Below are positions 10,481-22,288 of a stretch of 64,000 bases of DNA, one piece after another (positions within the stretch are counted from its first letter, which is position 1; the number at the start of each line of letters is the position of its first letter). A program made the position numbers and the translations under genes. The DNA is from Apostichopus japonicus. Its lineage: Eukaryota > Echinodermata > Holothuroidea > Aspidochirotida > Stichopodidae. The notes under the pieces are model-generated. The model did not search any database. It was not told where the DNA came from and was given only the letters and a program-made list of their open reading frames with translations. The stretch spans positions 13,968,001 to 14,032,000 of the forward strand of contig NC_092573.1 of NCBI RefSeq assembly GCF_037975245.1. Direction: 5' to 3'.

Positions 10481-10580
10481 CTTTGGCTGGCCAGGGGTCA
10501 AATCCATGACCTCCCAGTTGCTAGATTTCATTGCACCCAATTCCATCGCCTTATCCACCTGACCGTAGCACTGGTATTTA
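10481..10580 (-). repeat. tRNA-derived SINE remnant (tRNA-Ser/Leu-like head)
   Basis: Read on the minus strand, TGGATAAGGCGATGG resembles the D-arm/A-box region of a class II tRNA. About 50 nt further, GGTCATGGATTTGACCCC resembles the T-arm/B-box, followed by TGGCCA. No tail or flanking duplication was found, so this is a tentative call. Confidence 0.35.
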
Positions 10581-10668
10581 TGCTAAAAAAGTAATATTGA
10601 ACTTATAACTCTATGAACTCGATATCTGTGCAATGTTCGGTAATGTACAAAACCAATGGTTAGTTATC

Positions 10669-10936
10669 ACATCCAGATAATCCATGGTCCTGGTTTATAG
10701 AGGCTAGGATCATCCAGGTTTAACATATCTGACTATTTTAGCAATCTTCTACAGTTTCTCTGATTGTAAGATTAGCTCGTAAAATGACAATAGATACATA
10801 TGATATCCAGATAAATCCATGGTCCTGTTTATAGAGGCCAGGGTGGTCCAGGTTTAACAAATCTGACTATATTTGCAATCTTGTACGGTTTCTCTCATTG
10901 TAAGATTAGCTCGTAATATGACAATAGATACATATG
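10669..10936 (+). repeat. tandem duplication, ~134-bp unit, two copies
   Basis: ATCCAGATAA(A)TCCATGGTCCTG, TTATAGAGGC, CCAGGTTTAACA and GTAAGATTAGCTCGTAA occur in the same order in 10669-10802 and 10803-10936, ending in ACAATAGATACATATG both times. The copies differ at about one position in ten. No coding content. Confidence 0.85.
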
Positions 10937-11216
10937 TTATGACGTATGTAGGCTTCTAAGTACTTCTATACCCCCTTGACTGGTAAATCTAACTGCAACA
11001 GTACTTAGTAAAAAAATGTAGAAATGATGTCAATTTCAGTTGAAGATGTGCCTCCTTTCATATGTGCCTATGTTATGTATATATAATTATATATATACAC
11101 TGAACCGATACCTACCTTCACTAGTTGCAGTTATGTTAATATTCAGTGTGACACTCTCTGATGATCTTTTTGTTTGGTAGTTTGTAGTTAGCTCTTGGCA
11201 AACCTGGACACGCCCT

Positions 11217-11360
11217 GGAGGATGTCTCCCCGGAGGTTGTCTCTCCGGAGGATGTCTCCCCGGAGGTTGTCTCCCCGGAGGTTGTCTCCCCGGAGGTTGT
11301 CTCCCCGGAGGTTGTCTCCCGGGGGTTGTCTTCCTGGGGGTTGACTCCCTGGAGGTTGTC
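11217..11360 (+). repeat. 15-bp minisatellite GGTTGTCTCCCCGGA
   Basis: About nine consecutive copies of GGTTGTCTCCCCGGA with T/A and C/T variants. Because the unit is a multiple of three, both strands stay open and give short repetitive ORFs (on the minus strand a GETTS-type pentapeptide), which I do not regard as genes. Confidence 0.9.
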
Positions 11361-13492
11361 TGAACAGCAAAGTTGGTTGTCCATCAAGATGATATGTTAG
11401 GGAAGAGGGACTAAGTTGCTCCCTGAGGTTGTATGAGGTACAACTACTGATTCATACAGTAAGCACCTCAATCCACATCTCCAGTCTCTCCTGTAGTACA
11501 TAGTCCAAACACCTATAGAGATGCTATCTCTCTTGAGATTGTAAGCTCTCTGGGCCCACTTTGAACAGTGTGATCTAATTATACATGTGTAGGCCATGCT
11601 TAAATAGTTCATCCCAATAGATAGAACACTGCAAAAGTATACTGTTTGTTACCATTGTAAAATCACTTTTGGCTTTCAAGTTTCACTTAACAATAAGGAG
11701 GGCATTTGCAGGCTTAGGTATTCGTACAGTAATGTTGCTGATCTCCTTAAGCCCTGCTGGTTGGACCATTGCTTTTGTTTTCATGATATGGAGACAGATC
11801 AATTTTATATATTTTTTTTTATTTTTATGTTAAGCTAAACCTTTCTAGTGTCTTACCTCTAATTGTGATTTATTGTTTCCCCCTTCCCATCCTTTTGTTT
11901 GTTGTTGTTAACCTTACCCTACCACCTTTTTTGTTTGTGACAGTAGTTCTGTCACAAACATTAAAATTAGGTGTAGTCTATATGTCATTCAAATTATTTC
12001 TTCGATGGGTTGGTTCTTGTAATAGGTTATGCCAACAACACTTGTCTTTTTATACTCCGTTTTGTGCTAAGAGGTATGACTTTTAAGTTCTGCTCAATTT
12101 TATGCCATTGTTACATGAAGAAGGTGTACTTTTGTGTGCATGTTGAAACAAAAAAATTCCTTAAAACATTTTTTAAGTTTTTCCCTCCACAAGTGCTATG
12201 TATAAAAGTTAACAGTGTAAGTAAACAAATGGTAATTAAACAATGTGATAGGTATGAAGGCTGTTTTAATGGCTTGACACAGGGACAGAATATTTTAGTC
12301 TTGTTAATCCTTATGTAAAGAAGGCAGGGTGTTGTCTGAAGGGGAAACCCTTTGCGTCCTCGGTTAGATGTCGTTTCGGGGTATACTTCTTAAATAATCC
12401 ATTCTATAGTCAGTGATGTTTCCTCAAAACAAGAGTTTTTGAGTTGAGTTTCAAAATTTGGCTATGCCATTAGAAATTTAGATCTTGCGACAGTGTATGT
12501 CATAGCTTGACTAGCAAAGGTGCATTTCAAATATCAAAGTAAAATTTTCAATTTTTGAAATTCATTTTGTTTCAAGTTTGATAATACTACTCCAAAAAGT
12601 GTTTCGACAATGAAATGCAGAGAATCAAAAACCAAAAATTAAAAAAAAATGTCATTAAATACTCCCTCCTTCCTTCATTTTGGTGAAAAAGAAACTCAAG
12701 GAAGGTGTCTTAGTATAACTGGTTTCATTTTGATTTTTGAGTTATACTTTGTATGGATCTTCTTAACCTAAACTAAAATGGCTGCTTCAAGCACAGTCTA
12801 ATGTAAACAGACATTGACTGAACTCTACATGTATGATACATGCAGTTAAGTGAGGAATCTTTGATTGTGAATGAAACAAAAAGAAATCTTGAATGATTAA
12901 TGGAATGAATTGGGGACTCATAAATCATCTACAGAGACATTTGTTTCCATGTTGTACATAAATATACTGGTTTCATTTTGTGTCCTTTTGTGAGGCATCT
13001 TGGGGGAATTACATTTGCCAATTTCGATCAGTCATGTTTGATAATGAATATTTTTGAGTACTCATATATATATGTATTTATGATGGTTAGAGTTATTTTG
13101 AGACAGTTTGGACCAGTTATTAATAGGATAGTTTAGAGGGAACAGCACAGTTTGTACCATAGGTGAAAGGTGAAACTTAAAGCAAACAGGTGTGATGTCA
13201 TAGCTGCACCCTGAAAGCAACATGTTACCCCCTCCCCCTTTATTTTACATGTTATTGATTGGACCTTGTATGGCTAGAGTTCCAACTTTACCCAAAGGTC
13301 ATGTGAAGATAACAATTATGCCAATGGCTGAGGTTTGTTTATATTGAGATGTATTCCTTTTTGATTTTGTTGAAGTAGGAAATTGGATGTTAATTTTTGA
13401 AGATAAAAAACACTTAAAAGGAATATTGTTTTTGTCACCACTTGGTTGCTTCAAGTTCAATTTGGTCACAAAATGTGGCAGATGCTTTTCGT
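11361..13492. other. intergenic, nothing recognised
   Basis: AT-rich sequence with an AT dinucleotide run at about 13063-13073. No exon, RNA gene or transposon terminus was recognised. Confidence 0.45.
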
Positions 13493-14386
13493 CAGTGGCG
13501 GCGGAACCGGGGGGGCTTGGGGGGGCTCAGCCCCCCCAATGAAAAAGTTGAGGGGGCAAATGAATGATAAGCCCCCCCAATATTTACCAAGGCTCCGAAA
13601 CGTGCATCTGCCCATTTTTCAATGCATACTTGTCGATCTGTCCGATGCACATGTATACTATATAGGTGTAATAATTTTAGTAAATGCTGGGGGGACCCTC
13701 GGCCCGTCCCCTGGCTATAGACCACATTGATTGTCTGTATCATGCCTCATCGAATATTAGTGTTTTAAATAAGAGTGTAATAAGCTAAACGCTACACTCA
13801 TCAAAATTTGCGTTTACACTATGAGTACACGCAAGGCATGGAACATGGCTCTATGTTTAAACGCAATCAATTATTAAACGAACAAAAACACAATATTAGC
13901 ATTGCACCTGTACTGTATAGGGTACATGCATTCGTGACAGTGCTTGGTTCGTAGAAATTTGTTGGCAACTGCACATGGTTTTGGAATTACCCATTTGTTG
14001 ACATTAAGAAATGCTTTCTGTTTTTTCTTATGACATTTATTTAATTATTGCAAATAATTGCAAGTAGTAATTTATACTACACTCAAAAACGTCTTTGCAA
14101 GTACACTACGAGTAATAGCTACTCTCTTAAAACACCATCGAATATACAAATTACAATGTTTTTACAGTTTTTTACTTGCAATCTGAGAAATTGCAGGCTT
14201 GAACCCCATATTTTAGGGCTAGGTATTCGCAGCAAAAAACACTCGGGAAGTGCCGTTTACGGCCATCTAGGGGTTTGAAAAACCCAAAATTTTCTTGTAC
14301 GCTCCGCGCCAACCGATGGTGGCGCTCCGCTTAGATAGTCTCCACACATTAGCCCCCCCAATAATTTTCCCGTTCCGCCGCGCCTG
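13493..14386. mobile_element. non-autonomous hAT-like element, 894 bp
   Basis: The left end CAGTGGCGGCGGAAC and the right end (reverse complement CAGGCGCGGCGGAAC) form an imperfect TIR with 2 mismatches in 15. Flanks CTTTTCGT (13485-13492) and CTTTTTGT (14387-14394) match 7/8, as expected for an 8-bp hAT target duplication that has taken one mutation. G-runs lie inside the left end and C-runs inside the right end. It contains the shared 97-nt block at 14244-14340. No transposase ORF is present. Confidence 0.8.
14244..14340 (+). repeat. shared 97-nt MITE block, copy A
   Basis: Runs from GGGAAGTGCCGTTTACGGCC through TTTTCTTGTACGCTCCGCGC to CCGCTTAGATAGTC. The same block occurs at 21581-21677, 47876-47973, 55908-56002 (inverted) and 60929-61025. 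Confidence 0.85.
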
Positions 14387-14487
14387 CTTTTTGTTGGAGT
14401 TAAATGCAAATTTTACAAGGACACTAAATAAAGAACTTGTTCCTCTTTCCTCAGTCGAAAAGTAAATTTTCATCTGAACTATCCTTT

Positions 14488-14775
14488 TAAAGGCATTGAA
14501 GACTCTCCCCAAACCATGTGCGGCCATCTGAAAAAGTTAACTTTCTGTTGCTTGCAAGTGATGTTTTGTTCGTGTCGCTACAAAATGCAGACAGTAATGA
14601 AACGTGATACCTTGTTATCTTTAGCTGGACCTGAGATGTCCATCGCTGTATCGTTTGTATACTGTGCTGTGGGTATTGACCGCAGCTGTATGTACTGACT
14701 GTACACTAGTGTTTAATTACCGACGGTAGCAAGCTGTGTGTGTATTTTCTGGGATCAATGGTGGTGTTAAACACT
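14488..14775 (+). repeat. dispersed repeat, copy 1 (partner at 51484-51775)
   Basis: TAAAGGCATTGAAGACTC, then GCAGACAGTAATGAAACGTG, ATACCTTGTTATCTTTA, GTACACTAGTGT and GTGTTAAACACTTC match 51484-51775 in order at roughly 85-90% identity. No TIR or target duplication was found, so the class is unknown. Confidence 0.75.
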
Positions 14776-16611
14776 TCTGTTACACCTCATTCAAAAGTAG
14801 GTCAGATTACCGGCATTAGACGTTTCTTTTTGCGCAAGTCTTCACACCCTTTAAGGCTTTTGAGGGCAACACATACGACCCTTCGATAGCTAATGTAGCT
14901 TTGGTTTGCAGTGACTCTTAGTTGACACATGATGTAGTTTGCCTCTACTTGAGTGTGTGCGGATGGAATAGAGATATGTACCTCAGATTTGAGTTTAAAA
15001 GTCTTCTCAATGGAATGTCATAGAGAATTAAGGCCAAGTGATTTAAAGTTTCTGTCGTAACCAAAGAACCTTGTGTTATGTTGAGAGTATTGTTCTGTCC
15101 TGTTTATAGATTTTTATTGTAGGAAGTTAGGAAGATTAGTTATGTTGGACTCATGTTTTCTGTTAAAGCAATAGTTAACATTGAGTGGGAAAGGTCAGTA
15201 TTTATAATGAAACAGTAATGGATGGCATTGTGATCTAGTCGTTGTTCTCCCTTTCAAGTTGAATTAATACTTTTTATTCTGTTTTTGTGAATGAAAAACG
15301 GCGGTTTCTTCTCATCACGATTGATATCGTGACTGGTCATACTCCAAATTTATCCTTTTAATTTGTACAGATTTGCATCATAAACTTGCTTTTGCATGGC
15401 TCATATCGATATTACTACGTATATTCAGTTGATTTATAATGTCAGTTTAATCACAAACAGAACAACGCTGTATATATCAAAGACAAAGAAAAACTTGATA
15501 GTGATGAAAGTTGGAAACTTTTTTCCCTTTATAAATGTAAGTTATATCATCTAAACTAAAACAATGTGGTGAGAAGTGGATTCACAAGTATAAACCAAGG
15601 ATTTGTTGCATTTTAAAGTAGCTGGTTGATACCTTTCATAGCCATATCCCACAAATTTATAATTTGTATGACCTTTTCTTTGATTAACAAGATTGAATTT
15701 ACTATTATTACTGAAAACTTCCCAACTCCAATTTTCCAAATCAAGCTGTATTCTTTAGAAGTACCTTATGTTATAATGAAAATACCGAAGGTGTTAGGTG
15801 TAAAGTGGATGATAAAGTGAATACAGAATTGTTCTTTGAAATCGTCCTAAGTAACAAATTGTGGTTAATATATCAATAGTGCAAAGTATTAAAACCTTGT
15901 ATGAAATGTCCCCATTGTATAGTAAATCCTGTATTGTTCTACAGGTGATAAGTGTTATTTGTATAATTCTGTAATGTCCCCCTCTCTCTATCTCTTGTTT
16001 TGTTTTTCACCCTATAACTAATGATACTCTGGTACTCACTACACTCAACATATTTTACACAATGCAATCGCCCAGTTTGGGACATATAAACAAAATTCTC
16101 CTTTTGTTTTGGTCAACTGATAGTTTTGTCCACTTCAAAGCATGACACTGGCAGTATGAATATTCTGGGTTTATCAGATAATGGCCCAAAAACCTTTCAT
16201 ACTTGTCAGTAATATTTACTCTGAAGCATTACATTTCAAGTACCATATAGAGTGGTACTAGTAGTAGTGTGCAAACTTACTGATGTATTGCTAGATGTAC
16301 TGCATATTTATGACTTAATTGGTGAAATTGTTGGAGTATTAACCAATCAGATTTTATCTTCCCTTTTCCTTTTTTTGTTGTCCATGTGATTATTATTAAG
16401 TTTCCTTCCATATAGTTATATACCACCTCTTCCATAGACAGCAAATGAAAGCAAAATGTGTTTTTAATGTATATCATTGCTTTGTACATGCTTTTAAGTT
16501 TATTATTCTTTGCATGCTGCTGTTGCATCGATTTTTAAGTCAGTAATATTATGATGATTATTATTTTTTAATTAACTGCATTTTTGTTCATGGTTTGCTC
16601 ATGTTTTGCAG
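14776..16611. other. noncoding, nothing recognised
   Basis: AT-rich DNA without convincing ORFs, splice-bounded exons or transposon ends. It ends in a pyrimidine/T-rich stretch before the possible exon at 16612. Confidence 0.45.
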
Positions 16612-16695
16612 GCCATTAACAATGAAGCATATGAAACAGAAAAGTATTTGACACATGTGAGAGCCTTCGAAGCGTCTTTATTTCTTCTCGTCTGA
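16612..16695 (+). CDS. possible terminal exon (weak)
   Basis: The acceptor-like CATGTTTTGCAG ends at 16611. The 28 codons that follow (AINNEAYETEKYLTH then VRAFEASLFLLV and TGA) are open in phase 0, the phase left by the coiled-coil exon at 5571. A donor-like CAT|GTGAGA at 16656/16657 could instead make this a 45-nt internal exon. No homology was recognised; it may be chance. Confidence 0.2.
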   Translation, partial: AINNEAYETEKYLTHVRAFEASLFLLV

Positions 16696-16773
16696 TTTAA
16701 TAGTTTACGAATCTATAAGAACTTTCCCCTTTTCCAACTTTCCTCCTGTGATTTAAACTTTGAGCAACTATAA

Positions 16774-17178
16774 AGGCCTGGTCACACTACAGCGATATTC
16801 TATCGGAATACGGTCCGATTTTTCCGATTTTAGGACGAAGAGTGAGGTTTGTGGTAGTGAATGCAATGGGTGCAGTGGAGTATTCGAATACCTACTCCAA
16901 ATCTGAGGGGTTCTGGAACGGACTACATTATGAAGTGACGTCACATCGAAAAACGATAAAAATCGGAAGAGAAATCGGATAGCTATCCGATGAAAGGAAA
17001 CGGAGTCAATATCAAAAGTTAGGAGCGGGCTATTCCACATCGGAATGGCTCAACATATAGCAAATCAGGTCCTTTATCACTGTGGCTAGAAGACCCGAAC
17101 GAAAAACTGGCTGTTTCGATACCTCTGGGAAAATCGGATAGTATTCCGATAAAAAATCGGTATAGTGTGACCGGGCCT
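16774..17178. mobile_element. PIF/Harbinger-like MITE, 405 bp
   Basis: The ends AGGCCTGGTCACACTA and (reverse complement) AGGCCCGGTCACACTA form a TIR that continues imperfectly for about 40 bp, with ATCGGAATA and TCCGAT inside both ends. TAA flanks both sides (16771-16773 and 17179-17181), the 3-bp target duplication typical of PIF/Harbinger. No transposase; the antisense ORF inside is a by-product. Confidence 0.75.
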
Positions 17179-17307
17179 TAACTCATAGCTAGTGAATGCA
17201 CTTTTCCCATAGCAGAAACACTGAGGTGTGTTCCATTGGAATTATCTGAACCATTGTCTTAGTGAAGCTGATGATACATAGGTAGAGAAACATCTTTCTT
17301 GTGATAC

Positions 17308-17684
17308 CAGTGGCGTAGGAAGGTACTTTTGAGTGGGGGGGCTGAAGATGGATGGCCGGCCTGGGGGAGGGGTCTAAGGGGAGGGGGTGTCCCCCTCCCC
17401 TTTGGATTTTTTTTGCATTTCCAAGTGGCCTCAGATGCAATTTGGTGCAATATAGCACACTTCAACCCTCCCACTCCATTTTGTATATAATTTTGCATTT
17501 TCACCTGGCCTTAGATGCAATTTGGTGCTCTAAATGAGATTTTTTTCTCATTTGGAAATGAAAAAGGGGTTTTCTGACTTGCGAAGCAGGGGGGGGGGCG
17601 GAATGATACTTCCGCCCCTCCACATTTTTCACTGGGGGGGCTGGCGCCCCCCCCCCCCCCAGCCCCCCGGTTCCTACGCCCTTG
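17308..17684. mobile_element. hAT-like MITE, family with 50812-51180, copy 1
   Basis: The ends CAGTGGCGTAGGAA and (reverse complement) CAAGGGCGTAGGAA are inverted with 2 mismatches. TGTGATAC is present exactly on both sides (17300-17307, 17685-17692), an 8-bp hAT-type target duplication. It has G-runs near the left end and a long C-run near the right end, and about 90% identity with 50812-51180. No ORF of note. Confidence 0.9.
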
Positions 17685-17692
17685 TGTGATAC

Positions 17693-20600
17693 TAATTTAA
17701 GTAAGCCTTTCCTGTTAGACTTGATGGCTCACGTATTGGTGATGGTCATGTGTTGCCCATGCAACTCGACAGATATCATTCCAACAACTTACCATCTACT
17801 TCTACCATCAACTGATTATTGTAGTGCGTGTGGTTTCGAAATAATTTTATCCGACATGGCTGCACTGCAGTGGTGTCGAATGGGGTGCCTTTGCCTACCT
17901 CAGTATTTAGAAAGTGGTCAGATGCTGGGGATATACTCTCCTCCGTCGGATGGGGACGTTACATGGTGGTCCTGTGAGCAGGAAGGGGAGCGAATTCACA
18001 TATATGCCTCGTTATCCTCTGTCTGAACACTTATCGAAAAGAGAAGGTTTGAAATAATTATTTCAAATCTAACCGGTGTTCATCCACGAAATAACACGGA
18101 TAGGGTCTCAAATAAGCTACTGTAAGGCTTCCTGAACCTTGGGTCTCTAAACTAAAACGAAACTAAGTCGGAGGCACTGAATCCACCACCAGGTTGAGTG
18201 CCAAAGGATCCGATTGGTGTCTCACAAAATATGCTAATTACGTCCGAGGCGTCAAGTGCGCCTTTTGTTTCAAGCCCGCAGCGACTTTATTAACGTAACT
18301 TGACGTATTTGTTTTGTATTTGTGTAATTGGTATTCGAGCGAGGGATGGGGGAGGAGAGGAGCTTGGGAGAGAAGTGAGTGAACTTGTGACCATCAAGGA
18401 TTTAAACAACCCCCTACGATAATCTTACCCTGATACATAGAGCAGAATATATATATATTCTGCTCTTTGTCATCCTGGTATCATCGTTCAAAGCCATGTC
18501 AGTGGCTGCCATCTTGTCAGTATGTGGTGTCATATGCCTATATTGTGACAAGAGGGTGAAACTTATACTTTACCTGTTGCTGGTTTTTCATCATTTTCGA
18601 GGTGCCAATGTAAAAGATGTTGACACTGATACCAGAAAGCATCAGTTTGAGTTCTTTTTAAAAGAATTTCAATACTTGAAATCAGCATATGGTAAGACCC
18701 ATATTCCACGGTTTCAAGGAATAAACATTGTAAACAAAATTTAGCAGTTAAAAATAACACATGGCGCGATTACGTCATATTTAGACTTGCTCAAGCCGTA
18801 GTCCTCTTTTTCCCGAAAATCAGGACCGTGATGTCTCCTAAATGAGAATCAGATATTTGTTTGTAGAAGTTGCTCAACGGTAGTATCTCCTTCACACAGA
18901 CCAAAAATAATGGTTGGGTTTGCTGCTCCTATACACTCTAAATTGTACATTTTGAAGGTTTCAAGCAAAAAGAAAATATTTCACATACAACACATCCATC
19001 TGTCATTGCCTAATTAGAGGTGTTGACCGGTGTGACAGTGCAAAGTCCCCCCCCCCCCCCCTGAGTATTTCATCCGGGAAATTACAGTTTAGTTTAAAAC
19101 GACGAGCAAATTGGTTGACCACGTTCAGGTTCTTCAAATTCGTGCAGCTATAGATTAGTCCTGGGATGTGGGCTTTGGGATGTGCAAGTTACAGATAATT
19201 TTGTTGAATTGAAGTGGCTAAATGTCCGTCAACATGCATTATATTTCAGGAATATTCTAATGTATAGATGTATCCACGGCCTGGCTCCAGATTTACTTGC
19301 TGATAATACAATTCTACTGAGAGATAGCCATTCGATCTAGCTGATCTAATAATGTTTTATCTGCTCCTGTTAGATCTAGGAATGGTATAGAAGGTCTTTT
19401 AAATTTTCTGGAGGTAGATCGTGGAACATGCAGTCTTTCCCCAAATTTGAAATGCTTGCCAATGTTAATATTTTTAAACGCAATATGAAAACTTATACTT
19501 GTTTAGTTGTCTGATATTTGTTTGTCTATCCTTTTGCCGTCATTTTTGTGCTTTTGGATGTTTACAGTTTTTCTACTGCATAATATTGTATAATTTGTAT
19601 TGAGGGATTCTCTGGAAAGCAGTGCTTCTGCACTGAGCAGGACTACCCTCATTAAAGATGACAATAATAAACAAAAAATAAATAATAATAAAAACATCCT
19701 GCCGTTAATATCCCCTATACTCAGGGCATGTGATCAATGGTGTTCAAGTTGGCCTACCCTAAGCGGACAGAGGGGATTTAGACTCGATAAACTTCTTCAA
19801 CACAAACGCGACATTATATTTCTGATGACTGTGATGACTGCATAACGAGTATATTTTACAAATGGTTCAAAACACCAATCCAAATGTGTTAATATTTTGA
19901 ACATTTTTGTACATAATTCAATTATATTTTACGAAACTCAAAGTGCATATCAAACGTTATCTGGAAGAGCCCTCTGAAGGTTGTACCACTCCAATAGTCT
20001 GCTGTCAAAGTTCCCCTAATGCCATGGCAGTTGTCCCATTGGCCTTTTGTCACAATTTCTCCGTCTCGGCAAAGAGGTTAAGTTCACGTGATAAGGCTCG
20101 ACAAAGCATACAGCTACACAATTTCTGAATTGAAAACGTCAACGGAGCGGATGAACTATATACTAGACTGTGTCGTGTATCCATCCGCATATTTACATCA
20201 TTCGACCCCTTAATCGTAAAACTGTCAGAGGACACACCAGGACTTCGCAATTAAAACTAACAAAGGGATTTAAATAATCACTGGGGATCTTCTACACTGT
20301 CACACTTGTTGTCAGTTATTTAATCATAAATTGTAAATTTGGTACAATGTAGACACGCAATCTGTAAGGTTCGAAAAAAAAAAGCGTTTTACTTTGGTAT
20401 ATTTTCAGTTATTTAGGCCTACATTGCGAAAAAGAAGGATTGAAGGTGAGTTAAAGCGTTTTTTTGCGGGGCAGAATGTGGTATATACATTATTCTGAGC
20501 GAGCAGTCGGAAAGTCTTGGGGTTCAGTTTGCCAAACTTGCTCCTCTTCTAGTTCAAAACCCAAAGGGTTAAAAAAATGGCACTTTCAGCCGCGATGATA

Positions 20601-20873
20601 GGCTAAGCCATCAGCCACCATGTGTTTGGTAGGATATGCCAGCCTTGAAGGCTCTTAAAGGCTATTCACCGATTTCGTGTGTAAGTTGTTTTATTATAAC
20701 AAGACATTTCCTATGTTGTTGCTAAAGATTATAACGAATTATTTAAGGAGGTGTACAAATACCAACTCTTTACACACCTTTAAACAATATATCCAAGTCA
20801 TTTATTATGTTTCTTAGTTTGTTTTATTTCGTTAATTGTTCGTTGTACTATTATTTTGATGTTATATTAGTTG
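17693..20873. other. noncoding; two perfect palindromes
   Basis: No gene recognised. TTTGAAATAATTATTTCAAA at 18048-18067 is a perfect 20-bp palindrome, and 18439-18466 is a perfect 28-bp palindrome built on AGAGCAGAATATA. There is a C-run at about 19047-19062 and G-rich DNA just before the element at 20874. ORFs of up to 114 codons (17682-18026) lack domains and splice context. Confidence 0.45.
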
Positions 20874-21755
20874 CATGGGCGGCGATCCTGGGGGGGGGGG
20901 GGAAGGGGGGGGATATATCCCCCCATGAAAATGGGTGGAGGGGATGTAATATACCATATCCCCCCACCAAATGCCAGGGATAAGAATTTTTTCATGCCTA
21001 CATTTATGCATCATCGTGAATTTACGGCTCTTTTTTAGCTTCATTTCTCGCCTACCATAAACGCAGTGCGATCTTTTCAAATAAAGCGTCTTTATAAAGC
21101 AAGAATAGTTGACTGTAGGCTTCATTGGCCCTATAACAACAAAATGTATTATTGCGCCCACGGTATTGATATAGTACATATATGCACCCTCATAGTATTC
21201 ATATAGGCCCTATAGTAGGCCTACCTACACACGTACATGTTCCCTTGAACAGCTGAGAATCTCATGTTACCAGGGTAATGCTTAATACACGTTTCACCTG
21301 GATGCCCTAGCAATCGGTACCTAGGAATGTAACTATGTGTAATTGTGTATTGCATGTGTATAGGCCTATAACAGCCTGCATGAGGCCATTTTCTTCATCG
21401 AATAATATAAAAGAGCTCTCGGACATTCTAACGTAGCGCCTGAAACAAGATTGACAGGGGCAATTTTTCCAAAATAACACCCGAAAAAAAAAAGAAAAAA
21501 GTATTTTGGATCCTGATTATGAGATATTTCGGACATGATATCCCTATTTTAAAGTTGGGTATATGCCGCTTGGAAACCTCGGGAAGTGCCGTTTCCGGCC
21601 AACTAGAGGGTTTGTAAATCCCAAAATTTTCTTGTACGCTTCGCGCCAACCCGTGGTGGCGCTGCGCTTAGATAGTCAACCAGAGCCGTATATACGGCTC
21701 TGATAGTCAACAAGGTCATATCCCCCCCACTCGGAAGTACGGATCGCCGCCCATG
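20874..21755. mobile_element. non-autonomous hAT-like element, 882 bp
   Basis: A perfect 15-bp TIR, CATGGGCGGCGATCC at 20874-20888 and its inverse at 21741-21755. ATTAGTTG flanks both sides exactly (20866-20873, 21756-21763). There are long G-runs inside the left end and a C-run inside the right end. It contains the shared 97-nt block at 21581-21677. No transposase ORF. Confidence 0.92.
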
Positions 21756-21763
21756 ATTAGTTG

Positions 21764-22172
21764 TTGTATTTTTGTTGCCATTGTAATTTATTTTCTGTTT
21801 CCCTTATTGTCGTCATTTTATACTCGTTTGTCTTCTTTATGATTTTTTATTTTTGCATCTTTTTTTTTATCAGGGCCTCGGGGAAATAAGCTAGACGTTA
21901 ATCGATTTTTGAAATAAAAATAAATAAGTCAAAGAACTTAGTTGTAGTACGACCCCTCATGTGAAAGTATATTAGAATGTGAGGACGCTATAACAATATC
22001 GAAAATTCACAATGGTGCACATGTATGCATGGGCAACATACGCTGAACGCCTTCTCTGTTACAAGAAGCCTACCATAACGTAACGCACGCGTTGGTTAGA
22101 GCAATAGCCTAACATTATTTACTCTACTTCGTTGATTCTAAACAGGCCCAGTTAGTAACTCACTGCAACGAA
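21764..22172 (+). promoter_or_regulatory. upstream region / 5' UTR of the hnRNP M-like gene
   Basis: No TATA box is obvious. CTAAACAG|G at about 22145 could be a 3' splice site, in which case the first coding exon would be preceded by a noncoding one. In-frame stops occur before the ATG at 22173. The transcription start cannot be placed from sequence alone. Confidence 0.3.
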
Positions 22173-22288
22173 ATGGCAGATTTCGGTGATAACGGATTTG
22201 AAGAAGGTGTAGAGGATTCTGGACCTTTGGGAGATGCAAGCTTTCCGCAGTCGTTTTCAAGCGGAAACGGAGGAATAGACACAAAAAG
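22173..22288 (+). CDS. HNRNPM: hnRNP M-like exon 1 (start codon)
   Basis: The ATG at 22173 starts MADFGDNGFEEGVEDSG, an acidic, Gly-rich N-terminus of 38 codons plus two bases. The donor is AAAAAG|GTACAA. The two spare bases join the first base of exon 2 to make Arg39. Intron 1 (5.35 kb) holds an inverted-repeat element and the pogo-like element. Confidence 0.85.

Noticed and set aside
17682-18026. 114-codon frame with many cysteines
   Set aside because: It starts within the target duplication region of a MITE, has no recognised motif, and no splice sites or polyadenylation context support it.
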